From NCBI GenBank assembly GCA_030432905.1, contig JAUILU010000006.1, positions 62,001 through 126,000 of the forward strand: a DNA stretch of 64,000 nucleotides, read 5' to 3'. The DNA comes from Phycisphaerae bacterium. GTDB lineage: Bacteria; Planctomycetota; Phycisphaerae; Phycisphaerales; UBA1924. The notes below the pieces were generated by a model, which was not told where the DNA came from, ran no database searches, and saw only the letters and a program-made list of their open reading frames with translations. The translations under genes were made by a program, and so were the position numbers. Below are positions 53,780 through 62,155 of this stretch, piece after piece (within the stretch, counting starts at the first letter, position 1; each line of letters starts with the position of its first letter).

Positions 53780-55404
53780 ACCGGGACCGCTCGACCTACT
53801 CATGGACCGCGGCGGTCGGCGCTGCCCTTGAGGCGCGCATGGCGCTGCGTGTGCCGAAACTCGACAACACCGACTACTGGCGCTCGCACACGGCAAGGCT
53901 GCAGTTCCGGCAGCTCCGCAGGCTGCTCGTCCGGGCGCGGTCAACAGAATTCGGCAGGAAGCACGGCTTTTCGAGGCTGAGCACACTGAGCGATGAAGAA
54001 CTGCTCGGGGCGTACAGGGCCGAGGTTCCGATTCAGGACTACGAGGGCTACCGGGCGTACATAGAACGCATGCGCGAGGGCGGCGAGCCCGATGTGCTCT
54101 GGCCCGGGCTGGTGATGGACTTTGCCCAGACCAGCGGCACCACGTCCGGCGACAAGTTCATGCCCGTCAGCAAAGAGCTGTTCCGGTCGAACTTCCTGTC
54201 GAGCCTTGACATCTTCGCGAACCTGATGCGGTGGGGCGTCTCGCTGCCCAAGATGATGTCGGGCCGATGCCTGTTCCTTGGCGGTTCGACGGATCTCGAA
54301 GTCAACGAGCACGGCATCCGCACGGGCGACTTGTCTGGGCTGGTGACCCCGATGATCCGCTGGCCCATCTCGCAGGTGTACACGCCGGGGCCTGATATTG
54401 CGCTCATGAGCGACTGGCCCGCGAAGATCGAGGCCATGGCGCAGCGGACGATCGACCAGGACGTGCGCATGATCAGCGGCATCCCGAGCTGGGCCTCGGT
54501 GCTCTTTGCACGCGTGATCGAGCTTGCAAACGAACGCGGCATGAACGCGACGTGCATGCGGGACGTCTGGCCGAACCTAGATCTGTTCGTACACGGCGGC
54601 GTGAACTACGCGCCGTTCAAGTCGCGCATCGCAGAGCTCGTCGAGGGCGACGCCAACGCCGACATGCAGTGCAGGCTTGAGCTCTACCCCGCGAGCGAGG
54701 CGTTCGTGGCATTGCAGGACGAGCGGCACGAGCGAGGCTTGCGACTGTGCGCCGACCTCGGCAACTTCTTCGAGTTCGTCCCGATCGAAGAGATCCACGA
54801 CGCCAACCCGACCGCGTGCGCCGCGTGGGAGGTCGAGCCCGGGCAGAGGTACGTCGTCGTGCTCTCGACGTGTGCCGGGTTGTTCCGGTACATCTTGGGT
54901 GATGTGGTCGAGTTCGACACGGTGCCCGGCGGGCTCGATGGTTCGGGAGGCACTGGCCCTTCGCGGATGCGGATCGTCGGTCGGCACAGGCTGTTTATTA
55001 ACGCGTTCGGTGAGAACCTGATCGTCGAGCACATCGAGAGCGCGATCGCGAGGGCCGCCGAGTCGGTGGGGGTGCGGATCGGCGAGTTCACCGCGGCGCC
55101 TGTCTACCCGAGCGGCACGACCCGTGCGGGGCTTGAGGTCGCTGTCGAGGCCGAGCTTCCGGCGGAATTGGTCGGGAGGTTCCGCGACGTGGTCGACGAG
55201 ACGATCAAAGCGCAGAACGTGGACTACACAACGAAGCGGACGGATGGGTTGGGGATGGCCGAGCCGACGATTACGGTGCTCCGCGAGGGCGCGTTCCACG
55301 CGTGGCTCGACAGCCGGGGAAAGCTTGGCGGCCAGCACAAGTGCCCGAGGTGCGCCAACCACCGAGAGTTCATCGAAGGCGTCATCGCCAGCAACCCGGC
55401 CTAG
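53776..55404 (+). CDS. GH3 auxin-responsive-promoter family protein (acyl-adenylating)
   Basis: 542 residues. GH3 proteins adenylate carboxylic acids and, in plants, join them to amino acids. Seen: ARSTEFGRKHGFSRLSTLSD, the ATP-binding AQTSGTTSGDKFMPVSKELF, MSGRCLFLGGSTDLEV, WPNLDLFVHGGVNYAPF, LYPASEAFVALQDE, RYILGDVVEFDTV and the late VDYTTKRTDGLGMAEPTI. GTG 53776 overlaps the upstream stop; ATG 53839 (MALRVPK) with GAGG upstream is an alternative. Substrates in bacteria are mostly unknown. Confidence 0.9.
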   Translation: MNRDRSTYSWTAAVGAALEARMALRVPKLDNTDYWRSHTARLQFRQLRRLLVRARSTEFGRKHGFSRLSTLSDEELLGAYRAEVPIQDYEGYRAYIERMREGGEPDVLWPGLVMDFAQTSGTTSGDKFMPVSKELFRSNFLSSLDIFANLMRWGVSLPKMMSGRCLFLGGSTDLEVNEHGIRTGDLSGLVTPMIRWPISQVYTPGPDIALMSDWPAKIEAMAQRTIDQDVRMISGIPSWASVLFARVIELANERGMNATCMRDVWPNLDLFVHGGVNYAPFKSRIAELVEGDANADMQCRLELYPASEAFVALQDERHERGLRLCADLGNFFEFVPIEEIHDANPTACAAWEVEPGQRYVVVLSTCAGLFRYILGDVVEFDTVPGGLDGSGGTGPSRMRIVGRHRLFINAFGENLIVEHIESAIARAAESVGVRIGEFTAAPVYPSGTTRAGLEVAVEAELPAELVGRFRDVVDETIKAQNVDYTTKRTDGLGMAEPTITVLREGAFHAWLDSRGKLGGQHKCPRCANHREFIEGVIASNPA

Positions 55405-55422
55405 CTCGCGGAGAACCACGCG

Positions 55423-56148
55423 GTGTGCACGCTGACAGCGATCAATCTTGCGGCAACCGGTGTGGGTGACGGGTACCGAGTTGTGATGAGCCGCGACGAG
55501 CAGCGCACGCGAAGCCGATCCGTCGAACCGGAATGGAGAGACATCAAAGGTCTCGGCGTGGTCTGGCCTACCGATCCTGATTCGGGCGGCACATGGATCG
55601 GGGCCGCGGAATCGGGGCTGACGTTGGCTCTGGTCAACAGCTTCCCGGAATCGTTGCCCGCTCTGCCAGCGGATCTTGTGTCTCGAGGAACAATCATTCC
55701 GGGCTTGCTCGATTCGCAGGGCATCGAAGATGTGGTCGATCGGCTCTCGCAGATGGACGTCGAGCGGTTCGCGCCCTTTCGGCTCCTTGCGATTGATCTG
55801 GTTGGGGACGAGGACGGCAATGTATCACCAAGGATGCTGATCCTGGATTGGACACGTCAAGAACTGGCAGTTGAGACGCATCTCGACGGGCCGGTCTGTC
55901 TTGTCAGTTCTGGGCTCGGTGATGCCGAGGTGTCTCCCAGACTAGAACTATTCGGTGAGATGGTCGTTGAAGCGGGGCTCTCGATCGAGAATCAGGACGC
56001 GTACCACGAGCACAACTGGCCCGGTCGGCCAGAGATCAGTGTCATGATGTCGCGTGATGAGGCATCGACAGAGTCCGTAACAGCTGTTGAATGCAGAGTT
56101 TCCGAGGATGAACCTGTGAGGATGCACTACAGGAGACTGTCGCTGTGA
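55423..56148 (+). CDS. NRDE-family protein (TANGO2-like)
   Basis: 241 residues. N-terminal Cys2 (MCTLTAI) followed by the family motif VVMSRDEQRTRSRS, then GGTWIGAAESGLTLALVNSF; the order matches NRDE/TANGO2 proteins with an N-terminal nucleophile-like cysteine. Function of the family is unclear (a heme or acyl-metabolism role is proposed for eukaryotic members). GTG 55423 with GGAG upstream; stop shared with the next gene (GTGA). Confidence 0.88.
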   Translation: MCTLTAINLAATGVGDGYRVVMSRDEQRTRSRSVEPEWRDIKGLGVVWPTDPDSGGTWIGAAESGLTLALVNSFPESLPALPADLVSRGTIIPGLLDSQGIEDVVDRLSQMDVERFAPFRLLAIDLVGDEDGNVSPRMLILDWTRQELAVETHLDGPVCLVSSGLGDAEVSPRLELFGEMVVEAGLSIENQDAYHEHNWPGRPEISVMMSRDEASTESVTAVECRVSEDEPVRMHYRRLSL

Positions 56149-56366
56149 GCGGCTCCGGGTCAAATATGCCGACGGCGGGCTCCGAAGAGCGTGTGCGACG
56201 CCTTGAGAGGGACATCGAAACGCTGGCCAAGATCTGCGAGGAGAAGGAGCAGCAGATCCGGTTGCTTTCGAGCCGAATCGAGCAGCTTCGGGCCAGTCGC
56301 TGGCGGAAAATCGGGCAGCGGCTCGGGCTCGCGATGACCATGGATTGGGAGAAACCCGAGGGCTGA
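56145..56366 (+). CDS. Small coiled-coil protein
   Basis: 73 residues: a heptad-rich middle (RVRRLERDIETLAKICEEKE, QIRLLSSRIEQLRASRW) and a basic end (RKIGQRLGLAMTMDWEKPEG). GTG 56145 overlaps the NRDE stop by four bases (GTGA), so coupled translation is likely. No family; last gene of the lolCD-hydrolase-GH3-NRDE operon. Confidence 0.7.
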   Translation: MSGSGSNMPTAGSEERVRRLERDIETLAKICEEKEQQIRLLSSRIEQLRASRWRKIGQRLGLAMTMDWEKPEG

Positions 56367-56409
56367 TTGGATTGGCGAACTCTGCCTGAGTGATCTACAG
56401 TAGGGCCAC

Positions 56410-57756
56410 ATGGATACCTTCCTGAAAGATCTCTTGCCCACGGGCATCACCGCGACCCAGCTCTTTGTCAGCCTGCCGTTTCTGGCGATCATGCTGCATG
56501 TGATCCTGGGGATGGTGGCGTACCTGATCTACGTCGAACGCAAGGTCTGCTCCTACATCCAGGACCGCGTGGGGCCAAACCGCGTCGGGTTCGACTTCGG
56601 TCAGTCGTGGCTCCGCTTCCTGAAAGGGGCGCTCGGGCTGGGCCAGCCGCTCGCCGACGGCATCAAGTTCATGCTCAAAGAGGACTACATGCCAAAGAGC
56701 GCCGACAAGGTGCTCTTCACGCTCGCGCCCGCGACGATCGTGATCCCCGCGATGATCGGCTTCCTGATCGTGCCATGGGGCGGCTACATCAACGTGCCCG
56801 ACATGACGGTCCCGATTCTCGGTGAGATCGGCGGGCGGGTGCTGCTCGCCGGCGCGAACCTGAACGTCGGTGTGATCTACATCATCGCCGTCGCGTCGCT
56901 CGGTGTGTACGGCGTCGTGCTCGGCGGCTGGGCTTCCAACAACAAGTACTCGTTCCTCGGCGGCCTGCGCGCCAGTGCCCAGATGGTTTCCTACGAGATC
57001 CCGCTCGGGCTCAGCCTCATGTGCGCCCTCCTGATCTGCGGCACCATCATGCCCATGGGCATCATCGAGTACCAGGTCCAGAACGGCTGGCTCATCCTCG
57101 CGCACCCGCTCGCGGCGATGCTGTTCTTTGTCTCGGTGCTCGCCGAGGCCAACCGCGCTCCGTTTGACAACGCGGAGGCCGAGCAGGAACTGGTCGGCGG
57201 CTACCACACCGAGTACTCGTCGATGCGATTCGCGTTGTTCTTCCTCGCCGAGTACATGCACATGGTGACGAGCTGTGCGTTCTTCGCGCTCTTGTTCCTC
57301 GGCGGGTTCCACCTGCCGGCGATCCCGGGGCTCGGTATCGAGGAGACCTCGATCCTGGCGGGCCTGCTCAAGCTCGGCGTGTTCATGGGCAAGGTGCTCG
57401 TATTGATCACGTTTATGATCGTGATCCGCTGGACAGTGCCTCGTCTGCGGTACGACCAGGTGATGTTCCTCGGCTGGCAGAGCATGATCCCGCTTTCGAT
57501 GCTGATGCTGGTGATGACCTCGGTCATGGTGTTCTACCAGTGGACCGCGTGGTACCAGCTTCTCGCGGCGAACGCTCTGCTGACGGCTGTCATCATGCTG
57601 TTCCTGCCGGTGCTGCCCAAGAACAAGGTCAACAACCGCGTGCCGATGTACGGCTCACGCTTCAACCCGATGCCGGGCGAGCGTGTGCAGACCGTTGCGC
57701 CGGGCGGGCTGGCAAGCGAAGACCGCCCGGTCGAGGGCATCTCGCCGGCGATGTAA
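56410..57756 (+). CDS. nuoH: NADH-quinone oxidoreductase subunit H
   Basis: Membrane subunit that forms the quinone chamber of complex I. 448 residues with YLIYVERKVCSYIQDRVGPNRVG, IKFMLKEDYMPKSADKV, ASNNKYSFLGGLRASAQMVSYEIPLGLSL-type region (as blocks NNKYSFLGGLRASAQ and MVSYEIPLGLS), AEANRAPFDNAEAEQELVGGY, and RWTVPRLRYDQVMFLGW. It carries about 100 residues beyond the usual ~330, partly C-terminal. Isolated from nuoI (6.1 kb) in this genome. Confidence 0.96.
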   Translation: MDTFLKDLLPTGITATQLFVSLPFLAIMLHVILGMVAYLIYVERKVCSYIQDRVGPNRVGFDFGQSWLRFLKGALGLGQPLADGIKFMLKEDYMPKSADKVLFTLAPATIVIPAMIGFLIVPWGGYINVPDMTVPILGEIGGRVLLAGANLNVGVIYIIAVASLGVYGVVLGGWASNNKYSFLGGLRASAQMVSYEIPLGLSLMCALLICGTIMPMGIIEYQVQNGWLILAHPLAAMLFFVSVLAEANRAPFDNAEAEQELVGGYHTEYSSMRFALFFLAEYMHMVTSCAFFALLFLGGFHLPAIPGLGIEETSILAGLLKLGVFMGKVLVLITFMIVIRWTVPRLRYDQVMFLGWQSMIPLSMLMLVMTSVMVFYQWTAWYQLLAANALLTAVIMLFLPVLPKNKVNNRVPMYGSRFNPMPGERVQTVAPGGLASEDRPVEGISPAM

Positions 57757-57794
57757 GCCTGCTTAGCGGTTGTACTGTTTAGAACGAGCTGGGT

Positions 57795-58757
57795 TTATTG
57801 CCGCGTATCGAGCTGTGATTGCCGCTCGATGACGATGCTGTTGGGTTTGATGAACGACCTGCCGTTGTAGGCATAGCTCTGCCCGCTGACGCGGACGGCG
57901 ATCGCGTCGCCGTGGTTCTCGATGATGCGCTCGACCTGCTCGAGCAAGTGGCAGGGCAGCACGACCAGCGGCGCTTCGATCACAAAGTCGGGGTCGTTGT
58001 CGAAACTGACGGCGATCTCGCCGGCGGACTGGTAGGTCAGGCGTGCTCTTCGGCGCATGAACGTTCGACCCTCGGGGACGGGTGCCCGGCCGCTGCCGAT
58101 GTTGCTGGTCATCGGCTGGAGGATCGCGCGGTCGGCGTGGCGAGCTTCTTCAAGTTCGTCGATCAGGTCCTGCACGCTCTTGCTGAGTGGATCAGAGAGT
58201 TCGAGGTTCTCGGTGATGTCGCCCGGTTCTTCGGGTTCGGTGGCTTGTGCTTCTGATTCGCCGGAGGCCTCGGCAGTGATCGCGGTGATGAGCAGGTAGT
58301 TCCTGCCCCGGTAGAGCAGGACTTCGCCGGTCAGGGCGACCTCGTTGTGCGCGGTGTCGAGGCCGACGATCTGGATCAGGCGTGTGAGCGTTTGCGAGGG
58401 CAGCACGATCATGGGTTTGATCGCGGATTCATCGACGAGGTCCGTCGGCTCGAAGATCCACGCGCCCTGCACGGATCGGTGAACGAGCCCTTCGAGCTGT
58501 ACGATGAACGAGCCTTCCGGGAGCAGCCTGCCCTCGACCGGCGGCAGGCCGAGGTCGGCGTGCGAGCGGATCGGTGCGACGCCGGCTTCGCGGGTGGGCT
58601 TGAGGCCCTTGGTTTTCTCGCCCGAGTTTTTGAGTTCCTCGGCGACGGTCTCAAGGCTCGGATCGCTGAGCGTCGGGTCGTCTTCGGGCTGAAGCCCGGC
58701 GGCCTGGCCCGCCAGCGCGAGCGTGAGCGTTGCTGAGAGTCGAATGAATCCGTTCAT
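57795..58757 (-). CDS. Exported protein with two related domains, function unknown
   Basis: 320 residues. Signal peptide MNGFIRLSATLTLALAGQAAG. Two domains look related: about 85-165 (FIVQLEGLVHRSVQGAWIFE...MIVLPSQTLTRLIQIV...EVLLYRGRNYLLIT) and about 235-315 (LTYQSAGEIAVSF...LVVLPCHLLEQVERII...SYAYNGRSFIKPNSIV), each ending in a Y-GR-(Y/F) turn. An acidic linker separates them. No family recognised. Internal duplication is visible by eye. Confidence 0.72.
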   Translation of the reverse strand: MNGFIRLSATLTLALAGQAAGLQPEDDPTLSDPSLETVAEELKNSGEKTKGLKPTREAGVAPIRSHADLGLPPVEGRLLPEGSFIVQLEGLVHRSVQGAWIFEPTDLVDESAIKPMIVLPSQTLTRLIQIVGLDTAHNEVALTGEVLLYRGRNYLLITAITAEASGESEAQATEPEEPGDITENLELSDPLSKSVQDLIDELEEARHADRAILQPMTSNIGSGRAPVPEGRTFMRRRARLTYQSAGEIAVSFDNDPDFVIEAPLVVLPCHLLEQVERIIENHGDAIAVRVSGQSYAYNGRSFIKPNSIVIERQSQLDTRQ

Positions 58758-58950
58758 CGCGTTTCCTCGTATCCTTCCGAGGGAAGTATCGGTCAGGCGT
58801 GCCAGACACGGTCAGCGGGCTTTGGCTGCTCGGAGTGTATCTGGTATCGTAAGCGAAGCCCTGCGGGGCTGATGAGGCGGTCTGTACGGGCTTGGCCTTG
58901 TTGATCCCAAGCGGGGACAAGACTACCTTTTCCCTCGGCGAGAGCCGGTC
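58758..58950. other. Intergenic region between an exported-protein gene and tRNA-Cys; no gene seen
   Basis: Holds the promoters of two divergent units but no clear consensus. A possible stem AAGCCC...GGGCTT lies near 58856-58895. Nothing protein-coding was supported. Confidence 0.35.
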
Positions 58951-59024
58951 GGCCGTGTGCCCAAGTGGTCTAAGGGGGTGGATTGCAAATCCACTATTCG
59001 TGGGTTCGAATCCCACCGCGGCCT
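58951..59024 (+). tRNA. tRNA-Cys (anticodon GCA)
   Basis: Cloverleaf read by eye: acceptor GGCCGTG pairs CGCGGCC (one G-U); D-arm CCC...GGG; anticodon stem GTGGA/TCCAC with loop TTGCAAA (anticodon GCA); T-arm GTGGG/CCCAC with loop TTCGAAT; discriminator T, as cysteine tRNA needs. CCA is not encoded. Confidence 0.95.
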
Positions 59025-59132
59025 TTCTCCCTGTTTGAATATCGGCATGGATCCTATCCCCGCGGCGGGGCACGCCAGCCGGGCAGGCGGTAGGCTTACC
59101 TACCCAGAATTGTCACCAGACGGAGATCTACG

Positions 59133-60959
59133 CTGCACAACGAACTCGTTTCAATCGCGGTGATCCTCGGCCTTGGCGTGTTCGCGCAGGTCGCGGCTGT
59201 GCGCATGAAGATGCCGGCGATTCTCCTGCTGCTGGTCATCGGCATACTCGTTGGCCCGGTGCTCCGAAAGCTCGTACCCGATTCGCTTATCGCGATCGAT
59301 CCAGATGATCTTCTAGGTAATCTGCTCACGCCTATTGTCGGATTGAGCGTGGGCATGATCCTCTACGAGGGAGGCCTGACGCTCAGCTTCCGCGAACTGA
59401 AAACAGGCGCGAAGGTCATCACCATGCTCGTCACGGTCGGGGCGGCGATCACGTGGCTGCTCTCGGCGTTCCTCGCGGTTGTGGTGCTCAAGCTGCCGTG
59501 GGGGCTGGCGTTGGTCTTCGGAGCGATCCTGACAGTTAGCGGCCCGACGGTGGTGCTGCCGCTGGTCAGGCACGTCAGGCCCAAGGGCGCGACTGGCTCG
59601 ATCCTGCGGTGGGAGGGCATCGTCATCGACCCGATCGGCGCGCTGCTTGCGGTGATCGTCTTCGAGGCGGTGCTTGTCGGCGGCGGTCAGGCCGCGGCAT
59701 ACGACGTCTTCTACCGCGTGGTTTACACGATCATCGTGGGCGGTGGGCTCGGGTTTATCGCAGGCTGGTTCATGGCGCTGATCATCCGCAACTTCCTCGT
59801 GCCTGACTATCTCCAGAACGCGGTCTCGTTCGCGATGGTGATCGTGACCTACGCGGTCTGCGACAAACTTCAACCCGAGTCGGGGCTGCTTGCAACCACG
59901 GTCATGGGCATGTACCTAGCGAACCAGAAGTCGGCGGACGTCGAGCACATTTTGGAGTTCAAAGAGAACCTGCGTGTGCTGCTGATCTCGTCGCTGTTCA
60001 TCGTGCTCGCCGCGAGACTGGACCTGTCTGATCTGCAGGACCTCGGCTGGTCGACGTTCTTCTTTGTGCTGCTCCTGATCCTCCTGATCCGCCCGGTCGC
60101 GGTGATCTTCTCGACGATGGGTTCGAGGCTGAACTGGCGTGAGAAGGTGCTGCTCGCGTGTGTCGCGCCCCGCGGTATCGTCGCAGCGGCCATCGCGCCG
60201 GTGCTCGCGCACGAACTCTCGGATCGGTACCCCGAGCACGCGGACCGCTTAGCGCCGCTCATGTTCGCGGTGATCGTGGGCACGGTGATGGTCTACAGCA
60301 TCTGCGCCCCGATCGCGGCCCGGAAGCTCAAGCTCGCCGACACCAACCCGCAGGGCGTGCTCATCCTGGGCGGCCAGCCATGGGCCCGCGCGATCGGCAA
60401 AAAGCTCAAATCGCTCGGTGTGCACGCGATGATCGTCGATACGAACTACGCGAACACAGCCGCGGCTTGGATGGACGGCGTGCCTGCGCACCACGGCAGC
60501 GTCATGTCCGACGGCGCACTCAACGACCTCGAACTGACCGGCATCGGCAGATTCGTGGCGCTCACGCCCAACGATCAGGTCAACACGCTGGCGTCGCAGA
60601 AGATGGTGCGGGCGTTCGGGAGTGTGAATGTCTACCGCCTCGCCGGGCGTGAGGCCGACGAGAACAAGGACAAGAAACACGAAGACGTCGGCCGCGTGCT
60701 CTCAAGACCGTCTGCGACCTACAAAGCGATCACCACGCTCTTCGGCAAGAGCGGCGGAGTTCAGGTGACCGAGCTCACCGCAGAGAACACACTCGAGAAG
60801 TTCATTCAAGAGAAGGGCGACAGCGCGATACCGCTCTTTGTGCTCGGCGAATCTGGCAAGCTGACAGTGGTGGCGCCGCAGCAGGCGATCCCGTTCCAGC
60901 CGGGACAGAAGCTGATCAGTATCGCGTCGAACGTCGCGAAAGAAGAAGACGAGGACTAA
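59133..60959 (+). CDS. Cation/proton antiporter with TrkA-N-like cytoplasmic domain
   Basis: 608 residues from CTG 59133. CPA1-type antiporter helices (AILLLLVIGILVGPVLRKLV, PIVGLSVGMILYEGGLTLSF, VFGAILTVSGPTVVLPLVR with the conserved ILT-SGPTVV, PRGIVAAAIAPVLA), then a Rossmann nucleotide-sensing domain (GVLILGGQPWARAIGKKLKSL) from about 400. CTG is chosen because GGAG sits 7 bases upstream and the first helix would otherwise be cut; the conservative GTG is at 59160. Exports H+-coupled Na+ or K+. Confidence 0.88.
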   Translation: MHNELVSIAVILGLGVFAQVAAVRMKMPAILLLLVIGILVGPVLRKLVPDSLIAIDPDDLLGNLLTPIVGLSVGMILYEGGLTLSFRELKTGAKVITMLVTVGAAITWLLSAFLAVVVLKLPWGLALVFGAILTVSGPTVVLPLVRHVRPKGATGSILRWEGIVIDPIGALLAVIVFEAVLVGGGQAAAYDVFYRVVYTIIVGGGLGFIAGWFMALIIRNFLVPDYLQNAVSFAMVIVTYAVCDKLQPESGLLATTVMGMYLANQKSADVEHILEFKENLRVLLISSLFIVLAARLDLSDLQDLGWSTFFFVLLLILLIRPVAVIFSTMGSRLNWREKVLLACVAPRGIVAAAIAPVLAHELSDRYPEHADRLAPLMFAVIVGTVMVYSICAPIAARKLKLADTNPQGVLILGGQPWARAIGKKLKSLGVHAMIVDTNYANTAAAWMDGVPAHHGSVMSDGALNDLELTGIGRFVALTPNDQVNTLASQKMVRAFGSVNVYRLAGREADENKDKKHEDVGRVLSRPSATYKAITTLFGKSGGVQVTELTAENTLEKFIQEKGDSAIPLFVLGESGKLTVVAPQQAIPFQPGQKLISIASNVAKEEDED

Positions 60960-60962
60960 GCC

Positions 60963-62006
60963 TTGGCCGAGCGTACAGATGATCTTGGTCGCCTCGATCC
61001 CTCGGCTCTCGAGTCGCTGAGCGAGGAGTTCCGGCGCGACTATGCCGCGGTGCGTGAGCAGATCAGCAAAGTTGTTGTGGGCAACGTCGCGACGATCGAC
61101 GGCGTGCTTGTGTGCCTGTTCACAGGCGGGCACGTGCTGCTCGAGGGGGTGCCGGGCATCGGCAAGACGCTGCTGATCCGCTCGCTCGCAGAGGCGCTTA
61201 GTCTGGAGTTCAGCCGAGTGCAGTTCACGCCCGACCTGATGCCCGCTGACATCACGGGCACGACGATCGTCAACGAGGTCGAGCGCGCCGGTGGCGGCGT
61301 GTCGCGCGAGTTCACCTTCCAGCCCGGCCCTATCTTCGCGCAGATCGTCCTCGCCGACGAGATCAACCGTGCGACCCCGAAGACGCAGTCCGCGATGCTC
61401 GAGGCGATGCAGGAGCGAAGCGTGACTGTCGCAGGTGAGTCGCACCGGTTGCCTTCGCCCTTCTTTGTCATGGCGACGCAGAACCCGATCGAGCAGGAGG
61501 GGACGTACCCGCTGCCCGAGGCGCAGCTCGACCGTTTCTTCTTCAAGCTTGTCGTCGGCTATTCCAGCCGGGACGAGATGCAGGAGATCCTCAACCGCAC
61601 CACGCGGGGCGACATGCCCGAGATCAAACCGGTGCTCAGCGCCGAGTCGATTTTGAAGTATCAGCAGCTCGTGCGGTTGGTCGCGATCGCCGAGCATGTG
61701 CAGGACTACGCGGTCCGGCTCGTGCTCGCGACGCATCCCGGGGGCGAGTACGCGACGCCGATGGTGAACAAGTACGTCGCGGTGGGGGCGTCGCCCCGCG
61801 CGGCTCAGGCGTTGGTGCTCGCGGCCAAGTGCCGGGCGCTGGTTGCGGGCAGGCCGAGCGTGGGTGTGGACGACATCCAAAAGATCGCCAAGATGGCGCT
61901 TCGGCACCGGATCCTGACAAATTTCGAGGCCGACGCGGACGGCGTTGGAGCAGACGAAATCATCGAGAACGCGGTTTCGACGCTTCCACGCGAGCAAACA
62001 GTCTGA
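60963..62006 (+). CDS. MoxR-family AAA+ ATPase
   Basis: 347 residues. Walker A [18 protein letters not shown], Walker B [24 protein letters not shown]-type (as [11 protein letters not shown] and SAMLEAMQE), sensor 1 [21 protein letters not shown] and sensor 2 [13 protein letters not shown]. MoxR ATPases act as chaperones, often with a VWA-domain partner; here the next gene is a lipoprotein. TTG 60963 used, three bases after the antiporter stop, with GAGG upstream. Confidence 0.93.
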   Translation: [347 protein letters not shown]

Positions 62007-62155
62007 CGATACGGAACCGGTGAGCGTTTACTGACGTCATACATGGGCAGCGGGTCCAAATGTCGCCGGCTTCGGCTGGGCGCATCCGGACCGGCTTGCC
62101 GATGAGAGTCAGAGCGTTCGGGGCCGACCGATTTGAGTTTGTGTTGGAGAGGTGC

